Positions 1 through 8,838 are shown, counted from the first letter of the stretch. The stretch is DNA of 64,000 nt from Labrenzia sp. OB1 (GCF_001624695.1 NZ_JSEP01000021.1:32447-96446), one strand, 5' to 3'. Numbers and translations are program-made. Notes: generated by a model not told the origin, from the sequence alone.

Positions 1-1
1 T

Positions 2-778
2 CTGAAATCAGGCATGTCCCGGGCGGCGCTCCAGGACGCCATGCCGGCGGGAGCGGCCCGCAACGCGGTTGATTGCGCCCTTTGGGACCTGGAAGCGAAG
101 AAGGCGGGAAAACAGGCTGCGGAGCTTGCCGGCTTCGGAACCATGAAGGCCGTCACAACCGCCTTCACCATCAGTGTCAACTCGCCGGAACTCATGGCGG
201 AAAAAACCGCGGCAGCGGCGCATCGTCCGCTTCTGAAGATCAAGCTGGCGGGTCCGGGAGATGCCGAACGCATCGCCGCGGTCCGGCAGGCCGCGCCTGA
301 CAGCACCCTGATCGTCGACGCCAACGAAGCCTGGGACGCGAGCTGCTTTGAGGAAAACATGGCCGCCTGCGTGGCTGCCGGGGTCGCGCTCATCGAACAG
401 CCACTGCCGTCGAAAAACGATGGTCTTCTGGCGGAAATTGAGCGTCCGATCACGATCTGCGCGGACGAAAGCCTTCATCCCGGCATGGGGGTCGACGGCC
501 TGCGGGACAAGTATGACGCGGTCAACATCAAGCTCGACAAGGCAGGCGGGCTCACGGAAGCGATGAAGCTCGTGAAGGCAGCCAGGGAGCAGGACCTCGC
601 GATAATGGTCGGCTGCATGCTTGGCACTTCGCTTGCGATGGCACCAGCAGTGCTGATCGCCCAGCAGGCGGATTACGTCGATCTCGACGGCCCCCTGCTT
701 CTGGCACATGACAGGTCGCCGGGCCTGAGGTTCGACGGCAGCACGCTTTACCCGCCGCAACCTGAGCTGTGGGGCTGA
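2..778 (+). CDS. L-Ala-D/L-Glu (dipeptide) epimerase, 5' end cut off by window edge
   Basis: Enolase-superfamily enzyme of the muconate-lactonizing/dipeptide epimerase branch, expected to epimerise L-Ala-D/L-Glu-type dipeptides from murein recycling. The frame is open to the left edge, so the N-terminal capping domain is missing. Counting from the first internal Met at base 14, the barrel shows the paired catalytic lysines KIK (75-77) and KLDK (173-176), and metal ligands in VDAN (101-104), IEQP (Glu128) and CADES (Asp151). This Lys/Lys arrangement is what marks dipeptide epimerases within the superfamily. The gene converges on the MFS transporter with only 15 bases between stops. The exact dipeptide specificity cannot be read from the fragment. 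Confidence 0.85.
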   Translation: MKSGMSRAALQDAMPAGAARNAVDCALWDLEAKKAGKQAAELAGFGTMKAVTTAFTISVNSPELMAEKTAAAAHRPLLKIKLAGPGDAERIAAVRQAAPDSTLIVDANEAWDASCFEENMAACVAAGVALIEQPLPSKNDGLLAEIERPITICADESLHPGMGVDGLRDKYDAVNIKLDKAGGLTEAMKLVKAAREQDLAIMVGCMLGTSLAMAPAVLIAQQADYVDLDGPLLLAHDRSPGLRFDGSTLYPPQPELWG

Positions 779-793
779 CCCCAAGGGAAAAGA

Positions 794-1963
794 TCAGCCG
801 GCGGATGCCATGTGCCTGCGTATCAACGGTGTCAGCGCAAGCACCATAAACACGCCGGCTGCGGCAGCCGCGGCCATCACATAGAATGGAAGGTCGGGAT
901 TGGTTTCGTAAAGCGCACCGCTTACCCCGAGCCCGATTGCCATCTGTATGCCGATGGACGTGGCCAGAAGCCCCTGACCGGTCCCGGACCAACGGCTGGG
1001 AACGACCTTTGCCAGCACGGAGAGCGATCCAAGGTGCGCCGCGCCAAAGGTGAGCCCGTGCAGCAATTGCAGCGCGGCCATCGCAACGAACGTGTCGGCG
1101 AACGGAAAAAGCCCCCAGCGGATGACGGAGGCAATGCCGGCCACCAGAAGAAACACCGGCGGGTCCATCCGAATCGGCAATTTTCCGGCGATGGCGAAGA
1201 GGCCGATTTCCGCCACCACACCGATTGCCCAGAGAACGCCGATGGTGAAATCGGGAACATCCATCGCCTGCCAATAGAGCGTGCCGAAACCGTAAAACGC
1301 CGCATGGCTCGCCTGGAACAGGCCGAATACGGTCAGCACCGGCCAGAACCAAGCAGTTGCAAAGGGGGAGGCCTGTTCCGGTGCCTCCGACGCACCAGTC
1401 GTTCCGGCGCGTTTTTGCGAGGGCATCGACATGGCCACCAGACCGGTCATCACGGCGGAAATGACGATCAGCACCAGAATAAGCCAATTCGTGGCCTGTG
1501 CGGCGAGCGCGCCGCCCGCCAGCGTCGCCGCGACGAAGCCGGCGGATCCCCACAGCCGCATCCGGGCATAATCAGTGCCCGTGTTGCGCGCGACATCGAG
1601 TGCATAGGCATCGCTCAGCGGCAGAACCGGCGATTGGAACACCATGTATCCGACTACGGCGGAACCGATCAAAACGATCTCCGCAGGTCCGGAAAACAGT
1701 CCGATAAAAGCCGCACCGGCGAGACTGTAGATCAGGATCGCCAGCCGCCTTTGACCTGTTCTGTCGGCGATGTTGGCCAAAAGGGGGCTGGCGGCGATCC
1801 GGGTGATCGTACCCGCCCCCAGAATAAAGCCGATATCTTCCGCACTTATCCCGCGAAATTCGAGAACCACCGGCAAAAACGGCAGGAACAGACCAAACCC
1901 GAAAAAATGAACGGCAAAAAGGCCCGAGACCCTTGTGCTGACATTCGGTGACGTACGGATCAT
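794..1963 (-). CDS. MFS transporter, phenylpropionate-permease (HcaT/PPP) type
   Basis: Inner-membrane protein of 389 residues with about 12 hydrophobic segments and a cytoplasmic linker near the middle rich in Ala/Glu/Lys. The N-terminus (GLFAVHFFGFGLFLPFLPVV) and the DRTGQRR loop after the second or third helix resemble the HcaT-like branch of the major facilitator superfamily. I start at the ATG at 1963, just before the first helix. The frame stays open for another 364 codons upstream, but that stretch lies antisense to the CheZ-like gene and has composition unlike a membrane protein. The gene is divergent from the CheZ-like gene with about 120 bases between starts. Substrate unknown. Confidence 0.8.
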   Translation of the reverse strand: MIRTSPNVSTRVSGLFAVHFFGFGLFLPFLPVVLEFRGISAEDIGFILGAGTITRIAASPLLANIADRTGQRRLAILIYSLAGAAFIGLFSGPAEIVLIGSAVVGYMVFQSPVLPLSDAYALDVARNTGTDYARMRLWGSAGFVAATLAGGALAAQATNWLILVLIVISAVMTGLVAMSMPSQKRAGTTGASEAPEQASPFATAWFWPVLTVFGLFQASHAAFYGFGTLYWQAMDVPDFTIGVLWAIGVVAEIGLFAIAGKLPIRMDPPVFLLVAGIASVIRWGLFPFADTFVAMAALQLLHGLTFGAAHLGSLSVLAKVVPSRWSGTGQGLLATSIGIQMAIGLGVSGALYETNPDLPFYVMAAAAAAGVFMVLALTPLIRRHMASAG

Positions 1964-2084
1964 GTGATTAATGTCAAGGTTTGCGCCTAAAGGGATGTTA
2001 ACGATTTCCGCCTTACCTTTAAGGACAAGTTGTTCGAGGCAGAACAGCATCCGATCCCTAAGGCAAGTTGAGATTAGCGTCCAT

Positions 2085-3254
2085 ATGACAGCGGAAGCAA
2101 AACCGGAAGAGCCGGAGCTGATCGGCGAAGCCGAATACCATACCCTCGAACAGACCCTGCTGGAGTCTGATCGCGGCCGGCGGTTTCTGACCGAATATCT
2201 GAATCGGCACAAAACGCCGGAAACCACCGAGATTTTGACGGCAATACAGCGCCTCGAGAAAGTGGTTACCCGGCAACGCAGTGTGCCCGATCTCGACAAG
2301 ATCCGACTCGACATCGCCGACATGCATGAGGCGATCGAGCGCACCAAGTCGGAAATATCCAACATCAAGGATGAGGGCGACGAGAGCAATCGCTTCGAGG
2401 ATGCCTCGCACGAACTCGACGCGATCATCACCCAGACCGAAGGGGCAACCCAGTCCATTCTGGAAGCCGCCGAACAGATCCAGGAAACAGCCTGGGTGCT
2501 GCGCGAAAAAGGCGCTGACGATGCGGCCTGCGACGAAATAGACGCAAAGGCCACGGAAATCTTCATGGCCTGCTCCTTCCAGGACCTGACCGGACAGCGC
2601 ACCAACAAGGTCGTGCAGGTTCTCAGGTATCTGGAAAGCCGCATCAATCTGATGATCGGCATTTGGGGTATCGAGGAAATGGAAGCCGAAGCGGATGCCG
2701 GCCCGGTCGACAACCGCCCGGATGCCCATCTCCTGAACGGTCCGCAACACGAAGGAAAAGGCGTTTCCCAGACCAACATCGATGAGCTGATGTCTGTCAG
2801 CGACGATGTTCTGGACGCGGCTATCAGCGGGACCGAATCTTCTGCACCGGCCAAGATCCATGCCAGCGATTCAGACGTCGATGCCATTATGGCAAATGGC
2901 GACGAACCGATGGGTACCGATGACATCGACGACATGTTCGCGTCTCCCGCCAGCGGCGGTGCCGGTGAGGAAGCGGCGCCTGACGACGACGCAGCGAGCG
3001 ACGGCGACCCGGACGCGATGCTCGACGAGGCGGCGATTGAAAAACTGTTCGACACGGAAGTCGATGCCGCAGCGGACGAAATAGCCGAAGAAGCCCCCGA
3101 AGAAGCTGCCGGGGACGCTCCTGAGGCAGCTGCCGAAGACGCTGCAGAGGAAGCAAATGCCGACGCAGAGTGGGAAATGACGGAAGAAACGTCAGAGGAA
3201 AAGGACGCCTTGGAAGAAATGACTGAAGCCGAGCGTCAGGCACTCTTCAACTGA
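2085..3254 (+). CDS. cheZ: CheZ-family protein phosphatase with long acidic tail
   Basis: Predicted phosphatase that removes the phosphoryl group from a CheY-type response regulator. Residues 50-195 form a long helical, coiled-coil-like region ending in the CheZ signature FQDLTGQ (165-171), which keeps the acidic (Asp167) and catalytic Gln171 positions. Length is 389 residues, against about 214 in Escherichia coli CheZ. The extra part is an acidic Ala/Glu/Asp-rich tail (about 200-389) carrying five short motifs of the type (S/T)xxIDxLF: SQTNIDELM, SDSDVDAIM, TDDIDDMFA, EAAIEKLFD and TEAERQALF. ATG 2085 was chosen because the signature-bearing part starts soon after and the upstream in-frame residues look non-coding. 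No chemotaxis genes are nearby, so its partner is unknown. Confidence 0.78.
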   Translation: MTAEAKPEEPELIGEAEYHTLEQTLLESDRGRRFLTEYLNRHKTPETTEILTAIQRLEKVVTRQRSVPDLDKIRLDIADMHEAIERTKSEISNIKDEGDESNRFEDASHELDAIITQTEGATQSILEAAEQIQETAWVLREKGADDAACDEIDAKATEIFMACSFQDLTGQRTNKVVQVLRYLESRINLMIGIWGIEEMEAEADAGPVDNRPDAHLLNGPQHEGKGVSQTNIDELMSVSDDVLDAAISGTESSAPAKIHASDSDVDAIMANGDEPMGTDDIDDMFASPASGGAGEEAAPDDDAASDGDPDAMLDEAAIEKLFDTEVDAAADEIAEEAPEEAAGDAPEAAAEDAAEEANADAEWEMTEETSEEKDALEEMTEAERQALFN

Positions 3255-3278
3255 ACCGTTCGCTCCGTGCGAAAATCA

Positions 3279-3309
3279 AAGGGCGTTGCCGCATGGCAGC
3301 GCCCTTTTT
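3279..3309 (+). terminator. Rho-independent terminator after the CheZ-like gene
   Basis: A 12-bp stem (AAGGGCGTTGCC paired to GGCAGCGCCCTT, one G-U) with a GCAT loop runs into a T tract. It lies 25 bases after the stop codon at 3254. Confidence 0.88.
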
Positions 3310-3383
3310 ACTTGAGATCACGAACCGCTGCTCCTGGCCGAATCGCAGGATGATACTATCGTGCCTGCAACGGCAGCCAGAGA

Positions 3384-4412
3384 CTATTGCCGGGAGAGCA
3401 CCTTGACCATCATCTGCGGATCGATGTTGCCGCCAGTCAGGACAATACCGACGGCCGTATTCGTCAGTGCAAGCTTGCCGGAAAGCACCGCCGCCAGTGC
3501 CGCTGCGCCACCCGGCTCCACCACCAGCTTGAGCTCCGTAAAGGCAAAGGCAACGGCATCCAGGACCTCGTCATCGGAAACGGTCACGCCCTCCCCCGCC
3601 AGCCGGCGAAGAATGGAAAATCCGATTTCACCGGGAGATTGCGACATGAGCGCATCGCAGACGGAGCCGGATTTAGCCGCATTGGACAGACGCGTTCCCG
3701 CATCGAGGGATCTCTTGTAGTCGTCGAACAATTCAGGTTCCACGGTGTGGAACAGCGTGGACGGTGATCTGGACGCCAATGCCAGTGCAATTCCGCTTGA
3801 GAGCCCGCCGCCGCCTGTGCAGGCAAGCACGTGGTCAAGCTCCACACCGAGAGCTGCAGCCTGGGCGACCATCTCCAATCCGACGGTTCCCTGGCCGGCA
3901 ATCACCGCCGGGTCGTTGAAGGGGTGCACCAGGGTCGCGCCGCTTTGCTTGCAAAGCGTCGTTGCGATGGCATCCCGGTCCTCGGTCTCCCGGTCATAGG
4001 TGACCACTTTCGCACCGAATCCGCGCGTGCGTTCCAGCTTGATTGCCGGTGCGTCGGCCGGCATGACAATGGTGGCCGTCATGCCGAGAAGCCGCGCACT
4101 GGCGGCAACCCCCTGCGCGTGATTTCCCGAGGAACACGCCACCACCCCTCTGGTGCGGGCCTCCCCAGGAACGAGACTGAGGCAATTGAAGGCACCACGG
4201 AACTTGAAAGACCCGCTGCGCTGCAGGTTCTCCGCCTTGATGAACACCCGGGCGCCGGCCCGCTCGTCCAGCAGAGGATGCCGCAGAAGCGGTGTCGCGA
4301 GCGCCTCACCGCCAATCCGTGCTGCGGCTGCCTCGATATCCTTTATCGTGATCGCCTTGCCGGAAGATGCCGGTGTCATGCCCTGATCCGGGTGAAGCTG
4401 CGTATCGCTCAT
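3384..4412 (-). CDS. threonine/serine dehydratase (PLP fold-type II)
   Basis: Pyridoxal-phosphate enzyme of 342 residues that should deaminate L-threonine or L-serine to the 2-oxo acid. The PLP lysine is in SGSFKFRGA (Lys70), the substrate/PLP-binding SSGNHAQG loop is at 94-101 and the phosphate-cradling GGGG at 200-203. There is no C-terminal ACT or regulatory domain, so this is the short catabolic/serine-racemase-like form and not biosynthetic IlvA with its allosteric domain. It follows the plcP-agt pair on the same strand with a gap of about 130 bases. Racemase activity cannot be excluded from sequence alone. Confidence 0.85.
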   Translation of the reverse strand: MSDTQLHPDQGMTPASSGKAITIKDIEAAAARIGGEALATPLLRHPLLDERAGARVFIKAENLQRSGSFKFRGAFNCLSLVPGEARTRGVVACSSGNHAQGVAASARLLGMTATIVMPADAPAIKLERTRGFGAKVVTYDRETEDRDAIATTLCKQSGATLVHPFNDPAVIAGQGTVGLEMVAQAAALGVELDHVLACTGGGGLSSGIALALASRSPSTLFHTVEPELFDDYKRSLDAGTRLSNAAKSGSVCDALMSQSPGEIGFSILRRLAGEGVTVSDDEVLDAVAFAFTELKLVVEPGGAAALAAVLSGKLALTNTAVGIVLTGGNIDPQMMVKVLSRQ

Positions 4413-4546
4413 CTTTATCCGTCCCGATGGTAGTCGACAGGGACAGATGAGTAGTGAGGTTTGCGGGCGACATCAATACCAAAGGAAGAAGACCCGCCGA
4501 ACTCACAAGGCACCTCATGGCCCTCCCCGGCAGAAGCCGGACAGGT

Positions 4547-5596
4547 CTATTCCGCAGCCCTCGCCTGCCCGGACGCGCCGTTGTAAATGTCCCGGGCTTC
4601 AATGCAATTGTCGAGAAACTGCCGCGCACTGGCCGCCCACGTGTAATTCATGGCAATCTGCCGGCAATGGTCGCGCGGAATGTCCAGCGCTGCCTCAGCC
4701 GCTTCCTGCAGATTTTCCGACAGCACCCCGGCACCGGTATCGCCGATGACATCCAGCGGGCCCATCACCGGATAGGCCGCCACCGGCACACCGCAGGCAA
4801 GCGCCTCGAGCATCACGTTTCCAAATGTGTCCGTCAGCGAGGGGAACACGAACACATCCGCATCGGAATAGTGACGCGCCAGATCCTCGCCCAGCCTGGA
4901 GCCGGTAAAATGCGTGCCCGGGTATTGACGCCGGAGCGTCTCCAGTTGCGGTCCGCCGCCAACAACCACCTTGGAACCGCCGATCCCGAGATCCAGGAAC
5001 GCCTTGATGTTCTTTTCAACCGCCACGCGGCCGACATACATGAACACCGGCCTGGGCAGATCCGCCGGCAGCACAGAGCCCTCATAGGGCCTGAAAAGCT
5101 GCTCATCGACGCCGCGCGACCAGCGCATCAGGTTCTGAAAGCCCCGATCGCGCAGGTCCTGCTCCAGTGAGCGCGTCGCCACCATGCAGCCGCTTGCCGA
5201 ATTGTGGAACCTGCGCAGCCAGCTGTAGGACCAGGAGAGCGGGATCGGCAATCGTGCGGAAACATATTCGGGAAACCGGGTGTGATAGCTCGTCGTGAAC
5301 GGCTGCCCTGACTTGCGGGCGTAGCTGGCAGCCAGAATGCCCAGCGGGCCTTCCGTGGCAATGTGCAGATGCTCGCAATCGAAGTCTTCTATTTTCCGGC
5401 CGACGATGCCGCGATGGGTCAGTGACAGGCGGATCTCCGGATATGTCGGGCACGGAAGGGTCCTGAACGCCTGAGGCGAAAGGAACTCGACCCGAATTCC
5501 GATGATCCTGAGCTGTTCCGCCGTTCTCTCCAGCGACCGGACGACACCATTTATCTGCGGATGCCAGGCGTCCGTCACAATCAGGATGGAGCTCAT
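4547..5596 (-). CDS. agt: glycosyltransferase (GT4-type), probable lipid-remodelling Agt
   Basis: GT-B glycosyltransferase of 349 residues, cytoplasmic or peripheral at the inner membrane. The N-terminal domain starts SSILIVTDAWHPQINGVV, the usual start for this branch. The C-terminal nucleotide-sugar domain has YVGRVAVEKN and the EX7E region TDTFGNVMLEALACG. It overlaps the upstream metallophosphoesterase by four bases (ATGA), which fixes the start at 5596 and implies translational coupling. In Sinorhizobium, Agrobacterium, SAR11 and Phaeobacter the same gene pair (plcP-agt) swaps phospholipids for glycolipids under phosphate starvation, Agt adding glucose or glucuronic acid to diacylglycerol. 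The pairing supports that role; the sugar donor is not readable. Confidence 0.72.
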   Translation of the reverse strand: MSSILIVTDAWHPQINGVVRSLERTAEQLRIIGIRVEFLSPQAFRTLPCPTYPEIRLSLTHRGIVGRKIEDFDCEHLHIATEGPLGILAASYARKSGQPFTTSYHTRFPEYVSARLPIPLSWSYSWLRRFHNSASGCMVATRSLEQDLRDRGFQNLMRWSRGVDEQLFRPYEGSVLPADLPRPVFMYVGRVAVEKNIKAFLDLGIGGSKVVVGGGPQLETLRRQYPGTHFTGSRLGEDLARHYSDADVFVFPSLTDTFGNVMLEALACGVPVAAYPVMGPLDVIGDTGAGVLSENLQEAAEAALDIPRDHCRQIAMNYTWAASARQFLDNCIEARDIYNGASGQARAAE

Positions 5597-6396
5597 GCGG
5601 CGACCGCTGTTTCCCTGGCCTTCTCCGGCACGGCTCCTGCCTGGGTCTGTTCCACCCATCGGATCACCTCAAATGTTCCATCATGGTGTTCTGCAACCGC
5701 AGTACAGCTTTCCACCCAATCACCTGTGTTTATGTAGTGTATACCATTCATGTCGCGGTCGGCTGCATGGTGGATGTGACCGCAGATCACCCCTTGCACC
5801 CCCTGGCGGCGCGCCTCGTCCGACAGCGCCTCCTCGAACCGTCCTATGAAGCTGACGGCATTCTTGACCTTCAGCTTCGCCCAGGCCGACAGAGACCAAT
5901 AGGTCAGGCCGAGGCGGCGGCGGATCGCATTCAGCCAGGTATTGACGCCGAGCGCCGTCACGTAGGCCTTGTCGCCAAAAAATGCCAGCCATTTGGCGTG
6001 GCGGATGACCACATCGAACTGATCGCCGTGGATCACGAGGTAGCGCTTGCCGCTGGCGGACTCATGGATGATGCTGTCGGTGACCTCGACCCCACCGAAG
6101 TGGGTTCCGAGAAAATTGCGCAGGAACTCGTCGTGATTGCCCGGAATGTAGATGATACGGGCGCCCTTGCGGCCTTTGCGGAGCACCTTCTGCACAACGT
6201 CGTTGTGCAGCTGTGGCCAGTGCCAGGACCGTTTCAGACGCCACCCGTCGACAATGTCGCCGACCAGATAGATGGTCTCCGCATCGTTGTCCTTAAGAAA
6301 GTCGAGCAGCAGATCCGCCTGGCAGCCACGGGTACCAAGATGAACGTCAGAAATGAACAGAGCCCGATAATGCCGCGATGTCTCTCCGGTAGACAT
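5593..6396 (-). CDS. plcP: PlcP-like phospholipase C (metallophosphoesterase)
   Basis: Calcineurin-like metallophosphoesterase of 267 residues, close in form to UDP-2,3-diacylglucosamine hydrolases. The five metal-binding blocks are all present: SDVHLG near residue 20, GDIVDGW, IPGNHDEF, HGDQFD and GHIHHAAD. In Sinorhizobium meliloti the homologous PlcP releases diacylglycerol from membrane phospholipids when phosphate is scarce. The next gene, a glycosyltransferase overlapping by four bases, would use that diacylglycerol. A candidate Pho box with a properly spaced -10 lies about 46 bases upstream. Start at 6396 (MSTGETS); an in-frame Met seven codons upstream is the alternative. A generic LpxH-type annotation is the other possibility. 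Confidence 0.78.
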   Translation of the reverse strand: MSTGETSRHYRALFISDVHLGTRGCQADLLLDFLKDNDAETIYLVGDIVDGWRLKRSWHWPQLHNDVVQKVLRKGRKGARIIYIPGNHDEFLRNFLGTHFGGVEVTDSIIHESASGKRYLVIHGDQFDVVIRHAKWLAFFGDKAYVTALGVNTWLNAIRRRLGLTYWSLSAWAKLKVKNAVSFIGRFEEALSDEARRQGVQGVICGHIHHAADRDMNGIHYINTGDWVESCTAVAEHHDGTFEVIRWVEQTQAGAVPEKARETAVAA

Positions 6397-6424
6397 AGCA
6401 CTTCTCCATATCCTCATTGGGGCG

Positions 6425-6459
6425 CTATAGACGCGATTCAGGTATCACTATTATGACAC
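6425..6459 (-). promoter_or_regulatory. candidate Pho box and -10 element of plcP-agt
   Basis: Read on the minus strand, GTGTCAT-AATA-GTGATAC (6459-6442) resembles two 7-bp PhoB half sites four bases apart. The first matches CTGTCAT at six of seven positions, the second only weakly. Eleven bases further downstream lies CTATAG (6430-6425), the spacing seen between a Pho box and the -10 in PhoB-activated promoters. Confidence 0.5.
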
Positions 6460-6716
6460 CCTGCCCTGTTTTTGTTTGATGTCTTGTCCTTCACCCGAGG
6501 ATCAACATCTGCGGTCCCGCTGCGTTTCGGGGTCGAATTGAACAATGCGACCGCAAAGCGCCCTGATTGAATGACCTCGCCGTGCGCCGGCGCATGGCTG
6601 AAAAAGCCCGGCATGCCAACCGTATTCAGCAAGGATGCATCGCTGCGTGCGTCCGATTGACAGGGTGCCGCGCACCGGCCACAAACCGTTAAACCGGAAA
6701 TAGAAGGAAACATTCC

Positions 6717-7496
6717 ATGGACCTGGGTCTTGAGGGCAAGAAAGCGATCATCTGCGCATCCAGCCGCGGTCTCGGCAGGGGCTGTGCGGAGGCTCTGGCC
6801 GAAGCAGGGTGCGAGATCGTTCTGAACGGACGCGACAAAGCGGTACTGGCGGAAACACAGGCCGCCCTCGAGGCGGCCCACAGCGTGAGAGTGACCAGCG
6901 TCGCCGCGGATGTTTCCACCCGCGAAGGCCAGGAAGCCTTGCTGACGGCCTGCCCTCAGCCCGACATCCTGGTCAACAACAACGGCGGCCCGCCCCGCCG
7001 GGACTATTCCGAACTCGACCGGGCGGCGATGCTGGACGGAGCCATCCAGAATTTCATCACGCCTGTCGAGCTCATCCAGACGGTTGCCCCGGGCATGCAG
7101 GAGCGCGGCTTCGGAAGGATCGTCAACATCACCTCCCTCTCGGTCAGGATGCCGATTGAAGGCCTTGACCTGTCCAGTGGCGCGCGCGCGGGCCTGACAG
7201 CGTTTCTGGCCGGTGTCTGCCGGCAACTCGCGCCACATGGCATCACGATCAACAATCTGCTTCCCGGCAAGATGGACACCGACCGCCTCAAGGGCGGCTT
7301 CACACGCGCCGCGCAGCAGTCCGGCAAGAGTGTCGACCAGGTAAGGGCGGCGCAGGCCGCGGAGATTCCGGCGCGGCGCTTCGGCACGGCAGAGGAATTC
7401 GGCCAGACCTGCGCTTTCCTGTGCTCCCGTCAGGCCGGATATATCACCGGACAGAACATCCTCATGGACGGCGGCCTGTTCCCCTCCGCCTTTTGA
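6717..7496 (+). CDS. SDR-family protein (FabG-like) with altered active site
   Basis: Short-chain dehydrogenase/reductase fold, 259 residues. The N-terminal nucleotide-binding region reads ASSRGLGRG where TGxxxGxG is usual, and NNNGGPP replaces the standard NNAG. The catalytic Ser is present in NITSLSV, but where YxxxK is expected the sequence is LSSGARAG, so both Tyr and Lys are missing. This matches an atypical SDR subgroup in which the tetrad is not conserved. The C-terminal GQNILMDGG is normal. An AAGGAAA ribosome-binding site precedes ATG 6717. The gene diverges from plcP and ends at a strong palindromic terminator. Catalytic activity is doubtful; no substrate can be proposed. Confidence 0.8.
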   Translation: MDLGLEGKKAIICASSRGLGRGCAEALAEAGCEIVLNGRDKAVLAETQAALEAAHSVRVTSVAADVSTREGQEALLTACPQPDILVNNNGGPPRRDYSELDRAAMLDGAIQNFITPVELIQTVAPGMQERGFGRIVNITSLSVRMPIEGLDLSSGARAGLTAFLAGVCRQLAPHGITINNLLPGKMDTDRLKGGFTRAAQQSGKSVDQVRAAQAAEIPARRFGTAEEFGQTCAFLCSRQAGYITGQNILMDGGLFPSAF

Positions 7497-7521
7497 GGTT
7501 CTCTGCACGCTCCGAAACTGG

Positions 7522-7547
7522 AAAGGCCGGGGAATTCCCCGGCCTTT
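7522..7547. terminator. bidirectional terminator between SDR and FadL-type genes
   Basis: A perfect 26-base palindrome (arms AAAGGCCGGGGAA and its complement) lies between the converging stops at 7496 and 7576 and has A/T ends on both sides, so it can serve both strands. Confidence 0.88.
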
Positions 7548-7575
7548 GTCTCATCTGAGGGTCTGCGGAAAGCCG

Positions 7576-8838
7576 TCAGAACTTGTAGCGCAGCGAAGCC
7601 GAGATGATGTTCACATGGCTGTCGACATCCGCCTCGTAGGTCCCGAAGGTCGCATTGTAGTCCTGATGACTGGGGTCGATGTTGATCTTGGTCGATTCCG
7701 GGATGATGTGAGTGTAGCCCAGATCAAAGGACAGATGCTGGTTGAAATTGTAGCTCGCACCTGCCGACAGCCACCAGCGATTGTTGTCCGGCAGACGTGT
7801 GGACCGGATTTCCTCGTCGATGGGGGAAATTTCATATCCGAGGCCGGCGCGCAAGGTGAGCTTTTCGTTGAAATCGTACTCACCGCCAAGCGAGAAGAAC
7901 CAGCCGTCGTTGTAGTTGAAATGCAGCGTGGTGAGTGTTGCACCGGTCGCGTCCGAAGTCGCACGCGGCGATTTCAGCCGGCTCCAGTTGGTCCACTCCA
8001 CCGTGCCCAGCACCCGAAACTTGTCGGTCAAGCGCTGCCGGGCGGAGACATTGACCATATCCGGCGTCACCACACCGAGACCTATGGCACTCCGCGTACC
8101 ACTGGCGAAGAGGTCGCCTTCGAGGTCGTGACCGACACCCGAGCGGTAGCCAACGCCGATTTCTGTGCCCTCGAAAGGACGCACGGTGACACCGGCCGTG
8201 ACGCCGAAGCCGACGCCATCCCCCGAGATCTCATTGGACCGCGGGAAGCCCGCACCGGACGTGGCATCGGCGGATTTCAGGGAGACATCAAGGTATTGCA
8301 CCTGAACACCAACCGCGACCGTGACCATGTCATTGAACTGATACGCAATGGCCGGATTCACGTTGACGGAAAAGACCGAAGACGACCTGGAATAGAACTG
8401 CGCGGCCCAGTTCATGTCGGGCTTGGTAGACAGACCGAAGGGCGCGTTGATGCCGACCCCGAAGATCAGATTGTCATTCAGCCGGTAGGCCGCATAGGAC
8501 GCCGGAATGAAAGCATCGGAAGCAATATCGCCACTGCCGATGGATGATGATCCCAGAAGACCTCCCGACAGGGTGCCGTCGATCTCGGAAACGGGGAACA
8601 GGCCCGAGTTGTGTGCTTCGACGGTCAGTCCTTGCTCTGCTCCCATCAGGGACGCGGGGTTCCAGTACATCGAGGATATACCGCCACCCGTCGTTCCGTA
8701 GCCCGCAAAAGACATGCCCTGATAATAAGAACTCTGCTCACGCAGCCCGAAGCCACCCGCATGAGCTGAACCTGCAATCATAGATAGTGCGACTACGGTT
8801 TCGGCAAATAAAATGGTTTTTTTGTTTACGCCTGACAT
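7576..8838 (-). CDS. OmpP1/FadL-family outer-membrane channel
   Basis: Outer-membrane beta-barrel of 420 residues for uptake of hydrophobic compounds such as long-chain fatty acids. A signal peptide (MSGVNKKTILFAETVVALSM...) ends at AHA with mature GGFGLREQSS, the FadL-type plug start followed by the conserved WNPASL. The barrel ends SASLRYKF, a C-terminal Phe as in most outer-membrane proteins. ATG 8838 is preceded by GGGGAGGAAA, which decides the start over upstream in-frame codons. It stands alone on its strand. The acyl-CoA ligase at 20.9 kb could act on imported fatty acids but is not linked. The substrate is inferred from the family only. Confidence 0.88.
   Translation of the reverse strand: MSGVNKKTILFAETVVALSMIAGSAHAGGFGLREQSSYYQGMSFAGYGTTGGGISSMYWNPASLMGAEQGLTVEAHNSGLFPVSEIDGTLSGGLLGSSSIGSGDIASDAFIPASYAAYRLNDNLIFGVGINAPFGLSTKPDMNWAAQFYSRSSSVFSVNVNPAIAYQFNDMVTVAVGVQVQYLDVSLKSADATSGAGFPRSNEISGDGVGFGVTAGVTVRPFEGTEIGVGYRSGVGHDLEGDLFASGTRSAIGLGVVTPDMVNVSARQRLTDKFRVLGTVEWTNWSRLKSPRATSDATGATLTTLHFNYNDGWFFSLGGEYDFNEKLTLRAGLGYEISPIDEEIRSTRLPDNNRWWLSAGASYNFNQHLSFDLGYTHIIPESTKINIDPSHQDYNATFGTYEADVDSHVNIISASLRYKF

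Noticed and set aside
1964..3055. Long in-frame upstream extension of the MFS gene on the minus strand
   Set aside because: It lies antisense to the CheZ-like gene, has Ser/Arg-rich composition and adds no known domain; the transporter starts normally at 1963.
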